Program-made: the position numbers and the translations under genes
Part shown: piece after piece, positions 33,965 through 42,145 of the stretch
How positions within the stretch are numbered: position 1 is the first letter of the stretch
Layout of the letters: each line of letters begins with the position of its first letter
Origin: Taishania sp965247975
GTDB taxonomy: Bacteria; Bacteroidota; Bacteroidia; Flavobacteriales_D; Crocinitomicaceae
Direction: 5' to 3'
Length of the DNA: 64,000 nucleotides
NCBI GenBank assembly: GCA_965247975.1
Contig: OZ252050.1
Location: 1,674,001-1,738,000, forward strand
Notes under the pieces: generated by a model
Told to the model about the DNA's origin: nothing
What the model saw: the letters and a program-made list of their open reading frames with translations, nothing else
Databases searched by the model: none

Positions 33965-34399
33965 ATGAATATTTTAAAAATTACCTTGATCATGTCACTT
34001 GCAATTTCAGTTGTAAGTTGCAGCAATGGTCAAACCGTGGCAGAAACCACAACAACGGAAACAGCGTCAGGACAGAAACAAACAACTGCGCTTCTTCCAC
34101 CAGCTGATTTCAACAAAAAAATGGCTGAAATGCCTGACGCTCCAGTATTGGATGTTCGGACTCCAGGAGAATTTTCAGGCGGTCACATCGCGAAATCAAA
34201 AAATGTGGATTGGAATGGAGGCAACTTTGACAAGCAAGTTGCAACCTTAGACAAGGAACAAGCTGTTTTTGTTTATTGTCGAAGCGGAGGAAGAAGTGCT
34301 TCTGCAGTGAGCAAATTGCAAAGTATGGGTTTCACGCAAATCTATGAACTTGCAGGTGGTGTTATGTCTTGGGGTGGAGCAGGTTTGCCATTGGAATAG
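33965..34399 (+). CDS. Rhodanese-domain lipoprotein
   Basis: A 144-residue protein with a lipobox (SVVSC, Cys19) and a Thr/Ala-rich linker, then a rhodanese domain: DAPVLDVRTPGEFSGGHIAK and VYCRSGGRSASA with Cys105. It would act in the periplasm, attached to a membrane. It closes the rhodanese/thioredoxin cluster and is followed by a strong terminator. The Cys-Arg-Ser active loop differs from the Cys-Cys loops of the two cytoplasmic paralogues. Confidence 0.88.
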   Translation: MNILKITLIMSLAISVVSCSNGQTVAETTTTETASGQKQTTALLPPADFNKKMAEMPDAPVLDVRTPGEFSGGHIAKSKNVDWNGGNFDKQVATLDKEQAVFVYCRSGGRSASAVSKLQSMGFTQIYELAGGVMSWGGAGLPLE

Positions 34400-34445
34400 T
34401 AATTAAACTTCTCTGTCTAAAAGCTCTCCATAGTTCTTTTAGAAT

Positions 34446-34484
34446 AAAATCGTCAAGTAGCTATTTACTTGACGATTTTTTTTT
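34446..34484 (+). terminator. Intrinsic terminator of the rhodanese cluster
   Basis: A 14-bp perfect stem, AAAATCGTCAAGTA with TACTTGACGATTTT, around a 6-base loop (GCTATT), then a T-run to 34484. The remainder of the gap to 34725 is AT-rich and holds only the promoter of the next gene. Confidence 0.92.
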
Positions 34485-34656
34485 GATAGATTTACCGATT
34501 GAACTAAATTTTTCACCTTTATTTTTTTTAAATAAACTTTAGGTTTTTATTTTATTTAAATAGTTTATTTTCAATAATTTAATAGATAAAATTTTATGTT
34601 ATTATAAAGTAGTATTTTATTTTAACATGTTTTATGGATTAAATTTGATGTAAAAA

Positions 34657-34688
34657 TTTGCTCAACCAAATGAAAAGTTATACTTTTG
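34657..34688 (+). promoter_or_regulatory. Promoter for the AAA/DUF4143 gene
   Basis: TTTG (34657-34660), 20 bp, then TACTTTTG (34681-34688): full consensus of the Bacteroidota type, 38 bp before the ATG at 34726. Confidence 0.7.
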
Positions 34689-34725
34689 TATTGCATGAAA
34701 TTGTAAAGTAAGTATTTAGTATAAC

Positions 34726-35865
34726 ATGTTATTAAGAAGCCAAAACTTAGTAGAATCGGAGGGAGAGAGCTTGTTTTTGTGGGGAGCACGACAAACAGGC
34801 AAAAGTTCTTTGTTGCACCAACAATTTCCAAATGCACTTTGGTTTGACTTACTATTGTCGGATGTGTATGAGCGCGTGCTTCGAAATCCGGCGATTGTTC
34901 GGGAATCAATCCTAGCGAATCCAAGCATAGAAGTTGTAATCATCGATGAAATCCAGCGCATTCCAGAATTATTGAATGAAATTCATTGGTTAATTGTAAA
35001 TACCAAAACACGATACATTCTGAGTGGTTCAAGTCCACGAAAAATTATCCGTACAGGTGCAAATTTGCTTGGAGGAAGAGCCTTGCGTTACGAATTGTAT
35101 CCGTTCATAGCGAATGAAATTCCAGAGTTCGATTTGCTTCGGGCACTAAATCATGGACTTTTACCAAGACATTATTTGTCCAATCAACCCAAGCGACTCA
35201 TTTCAGCGTACATTGGAAATTACCTTCGCGACGAAATTGTCACGGAAGCAAAAATTCGAAATGTTTCTGTCTTTGCCCAATTTTTAGAAGCAGCGGCTTT
35301 TAGCAATGGCGAAATGGTGAACTACAAAAATATTGCAACCGATTGCGGCGTTTCTGGTCCAACGATCAAAGAGTATTTTCAAATTTTGGAAGATACCTTG
35401 ATAGGCAAATTTGTTCCGTCGTTTCAGAAAAAGCCCAAAAGACGTGTGGTTCAAGCTCCCAAATTTTACTTTTTCGATATCGGCATTGTGAATCATTTGC
35501 TCAAACGCGGAAAAATAGAAATGGGAAGCGAACTTTTTGGTCACGCCTTTGAGCATTTTATTTTTCATGAATTAACAGCTCATAGCAGCTATTCTGGCTT
35601 GGATTATCCGATCAGTTTTTGGCGCACGACTTCGCAAATGGAAGTAGATTTTGTCCTAGGCAATCATCAAGTTGCGATTGAAGTCAAATCATCAAATAAA
35701 ATAAGTGAAAAGCACTTGAACGGATTGAAACGATTTTCGGAAGAATACGAAGTGAAGCACAAAATCTTGGTGTGCACAGAACCACTGCCTCGCTTGCATG
35801 AAGACATTTTGATCTTGCCTTGGCAGATTTTTCTACAACGTTTGTGGGCTGGGGAGTTTATTTAA
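34726..35865 (+). CDS. AAA_14/DUF4143 ATPase
   Basis: A 379-residue protein. N-terminal P-loop ATPase with Walker A GARQTGKS (20-27), Walker B VVIIDEIQRIP, and sensor-like ILSGSSPRK. The C-terminal DUF4143 part ends in a PD-(D/E)XK-like motif (FWRTTSQMEVDFVLGNHQVAIEVKSSNKI), a decayed or active nuclease fold. The family is widespread, often in several copies per genome, and its function is not established; links to toxin-antitoxin or mobile elements have been suggested. It is a single gene between terminators. Confidence 0.9.
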   Translation: MLLRSQNLVESEGESLFLWGARQTGKSSLLHQQFPNALWFDLLLSDVYERVLRNPAIVRESILANPSIEVVIIDEIQRIPELLNEIHWLIVNTKTRYILSGSSPRKIIRTGANLLGGRALRYELYPFIANEIPEFDLLRALNHGLLPRHYLSNQPKRLISAYIGNYLRDEIVTEAKIRNVSVFAQFLEAAAFSNGEMVNYKNIATDCGVSGPTIKEYFQILEDTLIGKFVPSFQKKPKRRVVQAPKFYFFDIGIVNHLLKRGKIEMGSELFGHAFEHFIFHELTAHSSYSGLDYPISFWRTTSQMEVDFVLGNHQVAIEVKSSNKISEKHLNGLKRFSEEYEVKHKILVCTEPLPRLHEDILILPWQIFLQRLWAGEFI

Positions 35866-36105
35866 TTTGCACAAAAGACTTAGAGATCAAGAAAAATGAA
35901 CCATTGTGTAGGTTCAATGTATATTTATTAGGTTCTAAAGTTTCGAATCCAATATTCCTTCTCGCTTTGGATACAATCAAAGGTCATGAATAATAGAAGT
36001 GCATTCACTTTAACAAAGTGATCACGAAAAAAAACGGATATGTCAAAGGTTTTTAGTAGTATAAATGTGGCAAATGGGTTAATTTGTTTTTGAGAGAAAA
36101 ATAAT

Positions 36106-36135
36106 AAAGGGCTATAAATAAATTCATAGCCCTTT
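36106..36135 (-). terminator. Terminator of the exported-protein gene
   Basis: AAAGGGCTAT and ATAGCCCTTT form a 10-bp perfect stem with a 10-base AT loop, 28 bp past the stop at 36163. On the minus strand it is followed by ATTATTTTTCT. It could also stop read-through from the plus strand. Confidence 0.75.
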
Positions 36136-36162
36136 GTTTGAAATTTTTGTCACTTATCTATT

Positions 36163-37101
36163 TTATTTAAGACAACCGCAGCTAATATCAACTTTATCAC
36201 CTACGCCACTTAAATAAACTTCTTTTTGATAACCCTTGCCATCGTAGTCTTGATAAAAACTAAAATCTTGATAGGCACAATTATTATCCAGTGTACTTCC
36301 AATAACCGCATCCACATAACGTGAAATTATTGCACCTGTTGTTTTATTTTTTACAATATTCCATTGACTAGAAATTATTCTAACTTTCACTGCTTTTTCT
36401 GTCCATCCTTTCGCAATAAATGCATTTAAGATGCTTGTTTCCAGTACTTTGTCAGTCATTAGCGCTTTAGGTAAACAAGTGGTGACATCGTTCGGGTCAA
36501 CTAAGGACTTTTTAACTGATAAGGTTATTTCTCCAGAAGCAACGACAGGACCTTCAGTTTCCTTTGGTTCACGGGTGAAAGGAATGTACTCTATTTTTAA
36601 CACATGATCACCGATTGTGAATTTATCTTCATTTTTTCTTAGGAAGTCTTTAAATTCTACCTCGCCTGTAGCATCTCCATCAGGCAAGGATTTTAATGCA
36701 CCTCTGAAAGTAGTATATTTCTGTTTTTGTTCTCGGGAAAAGAAGTCTGACTGCATAATCTCAACACCTGCTTCGACTCCATCGATTGAAAATCTAATTT
36801 TCCATCTTCCGTTTACATCGGGATGCAATGTTGATTTTAAATAATTTATTAACGAATTATCCAAATATGCCCTGTAATATATTTCACCTCCAAGCGTAGC
36901 TTTAGTTACAAACTCTGATTCCTTTTCTTCGCCTTTGGCAATTGCATCACCCGAAGTTGCAAATACAATTTTCCCCATATACTTTTGATGTATAGGTCCA
37001 GAAACTCCGTTGTTTGGCAAATCTTCTTGCGAAAACGAGAACGTTGATGCATATAATAGTGCACCACAAAAACTGAATTGTTTAATTAAAGTTGTTTTCA
37101 T
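36163..37101 (-). CDS. Exported protein of unknown function
   Basis: A 312-residue protein from ATG 37101, which gives a proper signal peptide (MKTTLIKQFSFCGALLYAST then FSFSQ); a longer frame upstream adds non-signal residues and overlaps the preceding remnant. The mature protein has two beta-rich parts with KIVFATSGDAIAKGEEKESE and DHVLKIEYIPFTREPKE, and ends in a Cys motif (DISCGCLK). No family recognised. Its own terminator follows. Confidence 0.65.
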   Translation of the reverse strand: MKTTLIKQFSFCGALLYASTFSFSQEDLPNNGVSGPIHQKYMGKIVFATSGDAIAKGEEKESEFVTKATLGGEIYYRAYLDNSLINYLKSTLHPDVNGRWKIRFSIDGVEAGVEIMQSDFFSREQKQKYTTFRGALKSLPDGDATGEVEFKDFLRKNEDKFTIGDHVLKIEYIPFTREPKETEGPVVASGEITLSVKKSLVDPNDVTTCLPKALMTDKVLETSILNAFIAKGWTEKAVKVRIISSQWNIVKNKTTGAIISRYVDAVIGSTLDNNCAYQDFSFYQDYDGKGYQKEVYLSGVGDKVDISCGCLK

Positions 37102-37136
37102 TTTAAATTGTTTTATGTTATTTGTTTTTTTAATTT

Positions 37137-37367
37137 TTAATCCCCCGAATTCTTCCAACCTTCTTCAGTTAGATAAATGACCATTCCACCTTTATTAGAA
37201 TTCAGGTTTATAATCGCAAAATCATCAGTTCTGTCCATATTATAGCCTATAAAAGCTAAATCTCCTGCAGCCAGTGTTTGGGCATTAGCATGCGTCCCAA
37301 GAATTAGTGTGCAAAGAAACAATAAATTTGTGTCAAAAGTAGATTTTTTATTTTGAAGGTCCTTCAT
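37137..37367 (-). pseudogene. Truncated N-terminus of a large exported protein
   Basis: From ATG 37367 the frame encodes a signal peptide (NLLFLCTLILGTHANAQ) and only about 45 further residues, TLAAGDLAFIGYNMDRTDDF then GGMVIYLTEEGW, before a stop. The GD(I/L)AFIGYN...DDFA...IYLTE-GW pattern is what I recall at the start of much larger Bacteroidota exported proteins, so this looks like the 5' remnant of such a gene. The following exported-protein gene begins 36 bp after the stop. The rest of the gap 37368-37609 shows nothing. Confidence 0.5.
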
Positions 37368-37609
37368 ATCAATGACATAAATAAGTTTGTCCCCATTTAT
37401 ACTAAGAAATTTGCGTGCTATTTTCAGGTTGTAGATTCTAGATTTCAAATGTTTCAACTAGAATTTTTGAGCAAGGCTCACTGCGAAGAATTGGACTTGT
37501 TTTTTTATAAAAGGGGTTAATTCTAATTTAGATTCAAGAGAAAATCTAAGTTGTTAGGATAAACTTAACGGATTAGAAGATAAAATTTTGATTCAATTTC
37601 GGGGTTGAT

Positions 37610-38380
37610 TTATTTGCTCTTAGCGCAACTTTCGTTTGTAGGCGATTCACAACATTCCATTTTCACGACAGCACGTTCATCAGAATGCGTGTACAAACTT
37701 GTTGTTCCCAAACTCACTTTTGGACTGAGGTAAGGAATGTTTAAATTCAATCCTCTTAGCACAATCAAAGCTCCAACGATGGTTAGAAGCACAGGAATCA
37801 TTTTGTTTAGCTTTGCGCGTAGCGAGAAGGAAATTTTGTTCAGCATCATTCCAAAAATCAGCATGGCTGGCAAGGTTCCAACTCCGAAGAAAATCATGGC
37901 TGTTGCACTTGAAATTGGACTTCCAGCAAGCAAAGCATTCGTTAATGCAATGTACACCATTCCGCAGGGTAAAAGTCCGTTTAACATTCCTAATATCAAT
38001 AGTTTAAATGGCGATTCTGAACGGACAATTTTACCAATATTCCGGCTGATGAATTGAGTCACTTTTCCAACAAAAGGTATTTCAAGGTGATTTGAAAACA
38101 GTTTTTTCCAGGCAAATAGAATCAAAGCAATTCCAGAAATGATGCTAATCCACTGAAGTGCGCCAAACATTTTGAGCGTTAGACCAATGTTTCCAATCAC
38201 CAATCCCAGAGTAGCATAGGTTAAGATGCGTCCAAAATGGTATTGAAGCAACAGAATGAAGGTTCCAAAACTACTATTGCTCCGTGTCGGAACTGCTGCA
38301 GCAATTGGTCCGCACATGCCGATGCAATGAAAACTTGAAGAAAGCCCAATGATTAGCGCTATATAAATCGGGTCGTTCAC
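37610..38380 (-). CDS. TauE/SafE-like membrane protein of the cbb3 assembly cluster
   Basis: A 256-residue membrane protein with about six helices, GTG start overlapping the fixH stop (GTGA). The motif SSSFHCIGMCGPIAAAVP near the N-terminus carries HCxGMCGP, and a matching GMLNGLLPCGMVYIALTNAL occurs in the second half, the internal repeat seen in DsbD/CcdA-like and 'sulfite exporter TauE/SafE' proteins that accompany ccoGHIS genes. The Cys residues suggest thiol or copper handling during oxidase assembly rather than sulfite export. The C-terminus is Cys-rich (MECCESPTNESCAKSK). Confidence 0.85.
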   Translation of the reverse strand: MNDPIYIALIIGLSSSFHCIGMCGPIAAAVPTRSNSSFGTFILLLQYHFGRILTYATLGLVIGNIGLTLKMFGALQWISIISGIALILFAWKKLFSNHLEIPFVGKVTQFISRNIGKIVRSESPFKLLILGMLNGLLPCGMVYIALTNALLAGSPISSATAMIFFGVGTLPAMLIFGMMLNKISFSLRAKLNKMIPVLLTIVGALIVLRGLNLNIPYLSPKVSLGTTSLYTHSDERAVVKMECCESPTNESCAKSK

Positions 38381-38799
38381 TTAAATTTCAATTCAAACTT
38401 TTGGATTACTTTATGTCCGTTTTTTTGAAATTCTGCTCGCACGGAATAGTTTCCTTTTTCGAACTCCTGGTTTGAAATAGTCATCATTTTAGAATTAACG
38501 ATGTTAAATTGTTTATCCAAATCTTTATTGTTCGCGCGGTAAAACTGAAGTGACACATTTTTGGTGTCGACGTCTTCAGGTACCGAAATAACAAGTTGAT
38601 CCTTTTTTTGCTCAAATAAAAGAAGAGATTCTTTATTTCCTGCGGCAATTGCATTTATTTCCGTTTGAAAATCTACTTCTTGCGCATAATAATCTTCACT
38701 TACAAGATCCACATCCTGCGACACAATCACAGTAACTAATGTTGCAATAAACCCTACAAAAAGTGTCAGTGCAATCGCAATTCCTTTTCCCCAATTCAT
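38377..38799 (-). CDS. fixH: FixH/CcoH cbb3 oxidase assembly protein
   Basis: A 140-residue protein from ATG 38799 (MNWGKGIAIALTLFVGFIAT). It has one N-terminal TM helix, then the FixH periplasmic domain with DLVSEDYYAQEVDFQTEINA and a beta-sandwich. FixH/CcoH stabilises assembling cbb3 subunits. A longer in-frame start would add a tail coded by tandem repeats (EARSQKPEAR), which is unlikely to be translated. Overlaps the TauE/SafE-like gene downstream. Confidence 0.9.
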   Translation of the reverse strand: MNWGKGIAIALTLFVGFIATLVTVIVSQDVDLVSEDYYAQEVDFQTEINAIAAGNKESLLLFEQKKDQLVISVPEDVDTKNVSLQFYRANNKDLDKQFNIVNSKMMTISNQEFEKGNYSVRAEFQKNGHKVIQKFELKFK

Positions 38800-38824
38800 A
38801 ATTTTTCTTTTTTTATTAACAACT

Positions 38825-38886
38825 CTGGCTTCTGGCTTCTGGCTTCTGGCTTCGAGAGCCTCAGCCATCGCAGCCATCGCAGCCAC
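38825..38886. repeat. Two short tandem repeats upstream of fixH
   Basis: Four perfect copies of CTGGCTT (38825-38852) and then CAGCCATCG twice plus CAGCCAC (38862-38886). They lie in the ccoG-fixH gap. Such slippage-prone repeats could alter spacing but no role is known. Confidence 0.75.
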
Positions 38887-38955
38887 AGTTATTCATTAAT
38901 TTAATTTCTCAATTTATATATTTTAGAGCGTGGGCTGAGGCACTCGAAGCCCGCT

Positions 38956-40356
38956 CTACAAGATCGGCCCAATCAACTTCGCGCTTGTGCGTTCAATCAA
39001 TTCGCCATTTCCGTAGATATTTAATTTTACTTTTTTCAATCCTTGTTCAAATCCTTTGAACGGATATTTGATAATAAAACGTTCTTTCAAAATGGATTCT
39101 CCTTTCAAGGTCAATTTATCAACTACTTGAATAATTTCGCCTTGCGTTTTGTCGTCCAATTCAATTTTTACATCATATTGTTTATCCGTTTTGTTTGTCA
39201 AGTTGATTTCAAAAATATTAGTTACAAAACCATCTTGGATTTGAAATGTTGATCCGCGTTGTCTGAAAATAGTTGATTCAAAATCTTTGCGCGAAATTAG
39301 TGCGGCAACAAGTAATCCAAGAACGATGATTAAAAGAACTGAATAACTTTTAACACGTCGCGTCCATTGGAATTTCATCCCAGTTTTGATTCCATTTTCC
39401 GACTGAAAACCAATGAGACCTTTTTCTTGTCCAACGGATTCCATCATATCATCACACACATCAATGCATGCCGTACAATTCACACATTCCAATTGCGTTC
39501 CGTTACGAATGTCAATTCCAGTTGGACACACATTTACGCATTGGTAGCAATCGATACAATCGCCTTTGGATGCTTCTTTCCGGTCTTCATTTTTCCGAAA
39601 CTTTGCACGACTTTCTCCTCGAATATAGTTGTAAGTAACCACCATCGAATTTCCATCCAACAATACACCTTGCAAACGACCGTAAGGACAAATGGTTGTA
39701 CACACTTGTTCACGCAAGCGCGCAAAAACAAGGTAAAACACTGTCGTGAAAATCACAATGGCAATAAATCCACCGAAGTGTTCACCAATTCCGGAAGTTT
39801 GTATTTCCCACAAACGTTCTGAACCAATAATATAGGCAAGAAACGTGTTGGCTATCAGAAATGAAATAATCCAAAAAATGGTGTGTTTTGCAACCCGTTT
39901 AATTATTTTCTCTCTATTCCAGGGCGCTTTGTCAAGCTTTTTTTGATGTGTAAAATCGCCATCAATCCAATATTCAATTCTTCGAAAAACCATTTCCATG
40001 AAGATCGTTTGCGGACAAAGCCAACCGCAGAATAATCGACCGAAAATAATCGTGAAGAAAATAACGAATATAACAAGCAGGATAAGCGTTATGGCAAATA
40101 ACCATAAATCTTGTGGCCAAAAAACCTTGCCGAAAATAATAAACTTGCGCTCTATTAAATTGAAAAGCAATAATTGTTTTCCATTTACATAGATATGAGG
40201 GGCAGCAAAAAGAAATAGCAATAAAGAGTATGCAACTATTTGCCTATAATTGAAGAAGCGACCCTTAGGTTTTTTTGGATAAATCCAATTTCGTTTTCCT
40301 TCTTCGTTTACCGTTGCAATTCGATCTCTAAAAGATCCTTCCTCATCTTCAACCAT
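38956..40356 (-). CDS. ccoG: CcoG (FixG/RdxA) cytochrome c oxidase accessory protein
   Basis: A 466-residue membrane protein with about five TM helices and two 4Fe-4S clusters: GDCIDCYQCVNVCPTGIDI and LECVNCTACIDVC, plus an N-terminal cluster of Cys (CGWLCPQTIF, CTTICPYGRLQG). CcoG is a cupric reductase that supplies Cu(I) for cbb3 assembly. The C-terminal periplasmic Ig-like domain (DFESTIFRQRGSTFQIQDGF) is also present. ATG 40356 is preferred to the GTG one codon earlier. Located between ccoP and fixH on the same strand. Confidence 0.95.
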   Translation of the reverse strand: MVEDEEGSFRDRIATVNEEGKRNWIYPKKPKGRFFNYRQIVAYSLLLFLFAAPHIYVNGKQLLLFNLIERKFIIFGKVFWPQDLWLFAITLILLVIFVIFFTIIFGRLFCGWLCPQTIFMEMVFRRIEYWIDGDFTHQKKLDKAPWNREKIIKRVAKHTIFWIISFLIANTFLAYIIGSERLWEIQTSGIGEHFGGFIAIVIFTTVFYLVFARLREQVCTTICPYGRLQGVLLDGNSMVVTYNYIRGESRAKFRKNEDRKEASKGDCIDCYQCVNVCPTGIDIRNGTQLECVNCTACIDVCDDMMESVGQEKGLIGFQSENGIKTGMKFQWTRRVKSYSVLLIIVLGLLVAALISRKDFESTIFRQRGSTFQIQDGFVTNIFEINLTNKTDKQYDVKIELDDKTQGEIIQVVDKLTLKGESILKERFIIKYPFKGFEQGLKKVKLNIYGNGELIERTSAKLIGPIL

Positions 40357-40442
40357 CACTTTTTAATTTAGATTATGACCGTTGCTAACTTCAAAGGTTT
40401 GCAACGGTCTTATAATCATTTAGACTTTAGGATTTTACTCCA

Positions 40443-41918
40443 TTAATTTTTTGCTACGACCGTGCTGTCTTTTGCAGCTGCATTTTTACTTTCCCCTTCA
40501 ATAATTTCTCCTTGAGCTGGCAAAGTTCCTTTTTTCTCAGGCATGCTCAATACAAACGAAGATACTTGCTGAATTTGTATCGGATTCAATTTTGATGCAT
40601 GCTCTGGCATTCCTTTTGGTCGTCCAAGTTTCACTGAAGAGAAAACATCTTTCACATCAAAACCATAAATCCAGTTTTTATCCGTTAAGTTTGGACCAAT
40701 TTGTCCAGATCCATCTTTGAGGTGACATGCGATACAGTTTGCTTCGAAAATTGCCTGACCAGCACTCAAATCTTTTTCTTCTGTGAGTAAAACAGCATTC
40801 GTTTCATCTACATTCATCGCCATTTTGGATAAATATGCATCGACTTTTTTCTGTTCAGAAACCATTTCTTTATTGTATTCTTCCAATTGAAGATCAGAAG
40901 TTCCAAGGATGTGGTAATTGAATACATAAACGATTGCAAAAATAATTGTAGCATAAAATCCCCAAACCCACCAAGTTGGCAAATTGTTGTCTAACTCTTG
41001 GATTCCATCGTATTCATGATTCATCAAAATGGTATGCTCATCTTCGATGGCAACAGCTCCTGTGAGTACTTTGTTGATTTTAGCCGTTACAGGTGGCGCC
41101 GCTTTTGCTGCTTCTAGTTCTTTCGGAGATTGAATCATTGTCAACATTTGATTGAATAATCCTTTCAAGTAGAATACAACTCCAAGTAGGATAAGATTCA
41201 CAATTACAAGCATATACAAATCAATGTCTTCAACAAGCAACCAAGTTTGACCTTCTTCTGCAACGCCTGGCCCGTTGAAGGTTAATCCGAAGGAATTGGT
41301 TGAAATCAAAGAGAAACCAGCTGTGAAAAGTACCGCTAAAATCATTGTTTTATTTCCAGTTTGATTCAATTCGATCATACGCTTTTTGAAATAATCACTG
41401 CGGATAAATGTTTTCGTAGAACCCGAAATGATCAAAATCGCGATGAGTAACAGAACTGTTGTGACTAACAACCAATAGAACAAGGTTAAATTTTTCTCAT
41501 AATTCGCTTTGTATACGATTGGAGCATCAGCGGTAGTTCCTGTTGGTCCGTTCTCAACAACTGGAGCAGCTTCAACGTAATTATCTACGTAATCCAACAC
41601 TGCATCAATCTCTTCGTTCGAAAGGTTTTGATTACTCATCGCAGAAGCACTAAACCCTTCGATGTCTTTGGCCAGTTTACTTTTACCGCTAGCAATCAAT
41701 TCTGTTGAATTTTTCACCCAAGCATATAAGTTTTCTTGCTCACCGCCGTCAATCCATTTTTGTTTAACACCTTTCAAGTTGGGACCTGTAGAGTTTTTGC
41801 CTAACAAGTGACAAACGTTACATTGTTTAAACAATGCTTCTCCATCTTGACTGTGCGCTAGGAATTGAACATTCAACACGAGCGCTACAAAAAATAAAAA
41901 TTTTACTGTCTTTTTCAT
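40443..41918 (-). CDS. ccoP: cbb3 oxidase CcoP-like subunit with an extra N-terminal haem c domain
   Basis: A 491-residue protein with a signal peptide (MKKTVKFLFFVALVLNVQFL then AHSQ). An N-terminal monohaem cytochrome c domain has CNVCH near residue 33. Then come two to three TM helices, a CcoP N-domain-like segment (LPTWWVWGFYATIIFAIVYV), and a C-terminal cytochrome c domain with CIACHLKDGSG and GMPEHASKLN. Classical CcoP has two C-terminal haem domains; here one of the two haems sits in front of the membrane part. It passes electrons to CcoO/CcoN. ATG 41918 is chosen over TTG 41927. CcoQ lies upstream. Confidence 0.9.
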   Translation of the reverse strand: MKKTVKFLFFVALVLNVQFLAHSQDGEALFKQCNVCHLLGKNSTGPNLKGVKQKWIDGGEQENLYAWVKNSTELIASGKSKLAKDIEGFSASAMSNQNLSNEEIDAVLDYVDNYVEAAPVVENGPTGTTADAPIVYKANYEKNLTLFYWLLVTTVLLLIAILIISGSTKTFIRSDYFKKRMIELNQTGNKTMILAVLFTAGFSLISTNSFGLTFNGPGVAEEGQTWLLVEDIDLYMLVIVNLILLGVVFYLKGLFNQMLTMIQSPKELEAAKAAPPVTAKINKVLTGAVAIEDEHTILMNHEYDGIQELDNNLPTWWVWGFYATIIFAIVYVFNYHILGTSDLQLEEYNKEMVSEQKKVDAYLSKMAMNVDETNAVLLTEEKDLSAGQAIFEANCIACHLKDGSGQIGPNLTDKNWIYGFDVKDVFSSVKLGRPKGMPEHASKLNPIQIQQVSSFVLSMPEKKGTLPAQGEIIEGESKNAAAKDSTVVAKN

Positions 41919-41930
41919 GATTGCCAAAAG

Positions 41931-42140
41931 TTAGTTTTTAATGTTATTATCGAATGGTTTTTCTACCAACTCAGCAGAGTCATTCGGAATATTGCTTAAT
42001 TCAGCCACTTGCGTTTTTGTCATTTTCATCACGTAGTAAATCACAGCGATGAAAAAGATGACAAAGATCAAAAGGGATATCATCGGATAAATGGAAACCC
42101 CATCTATCGTTGTTAAATTGTGTTTTATAAATCGTAACAT
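41931..42140 (-). CDS. ccoQ: CcoQ/FixQ-like small subunit
   Basis: A 69-residue single-pass membrane protein (YPMISLLIFVIFFIAVIYYV) with a short hydrophilic tail. Its size and position between ccoNO and ccoP identify it as CcoQ, which stabilises the cbb3 complex. Spacing is 5 bp to ccoNO and 12 bp to the ccoP ATG, so translation is probably coupled. Confidence 0.85.
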   Translation of the reverse strand: MLRFIKHNLTTIDGVSIYPMISLLIFVIFFIAVIYYVMKMTKTQVAELSNIPNDSAELVEKPFDNNIKN

Positions 42141-42145
42141 GACCC

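Noticed and set aside
38800..38886. Extended FixH N-terminus (MAAMAAMAEALEAR...)
   Set aside because: The extra residues come from simple tandem repeats; MNWGKGIAIAL at 38799 is the normal start with a TM helix.
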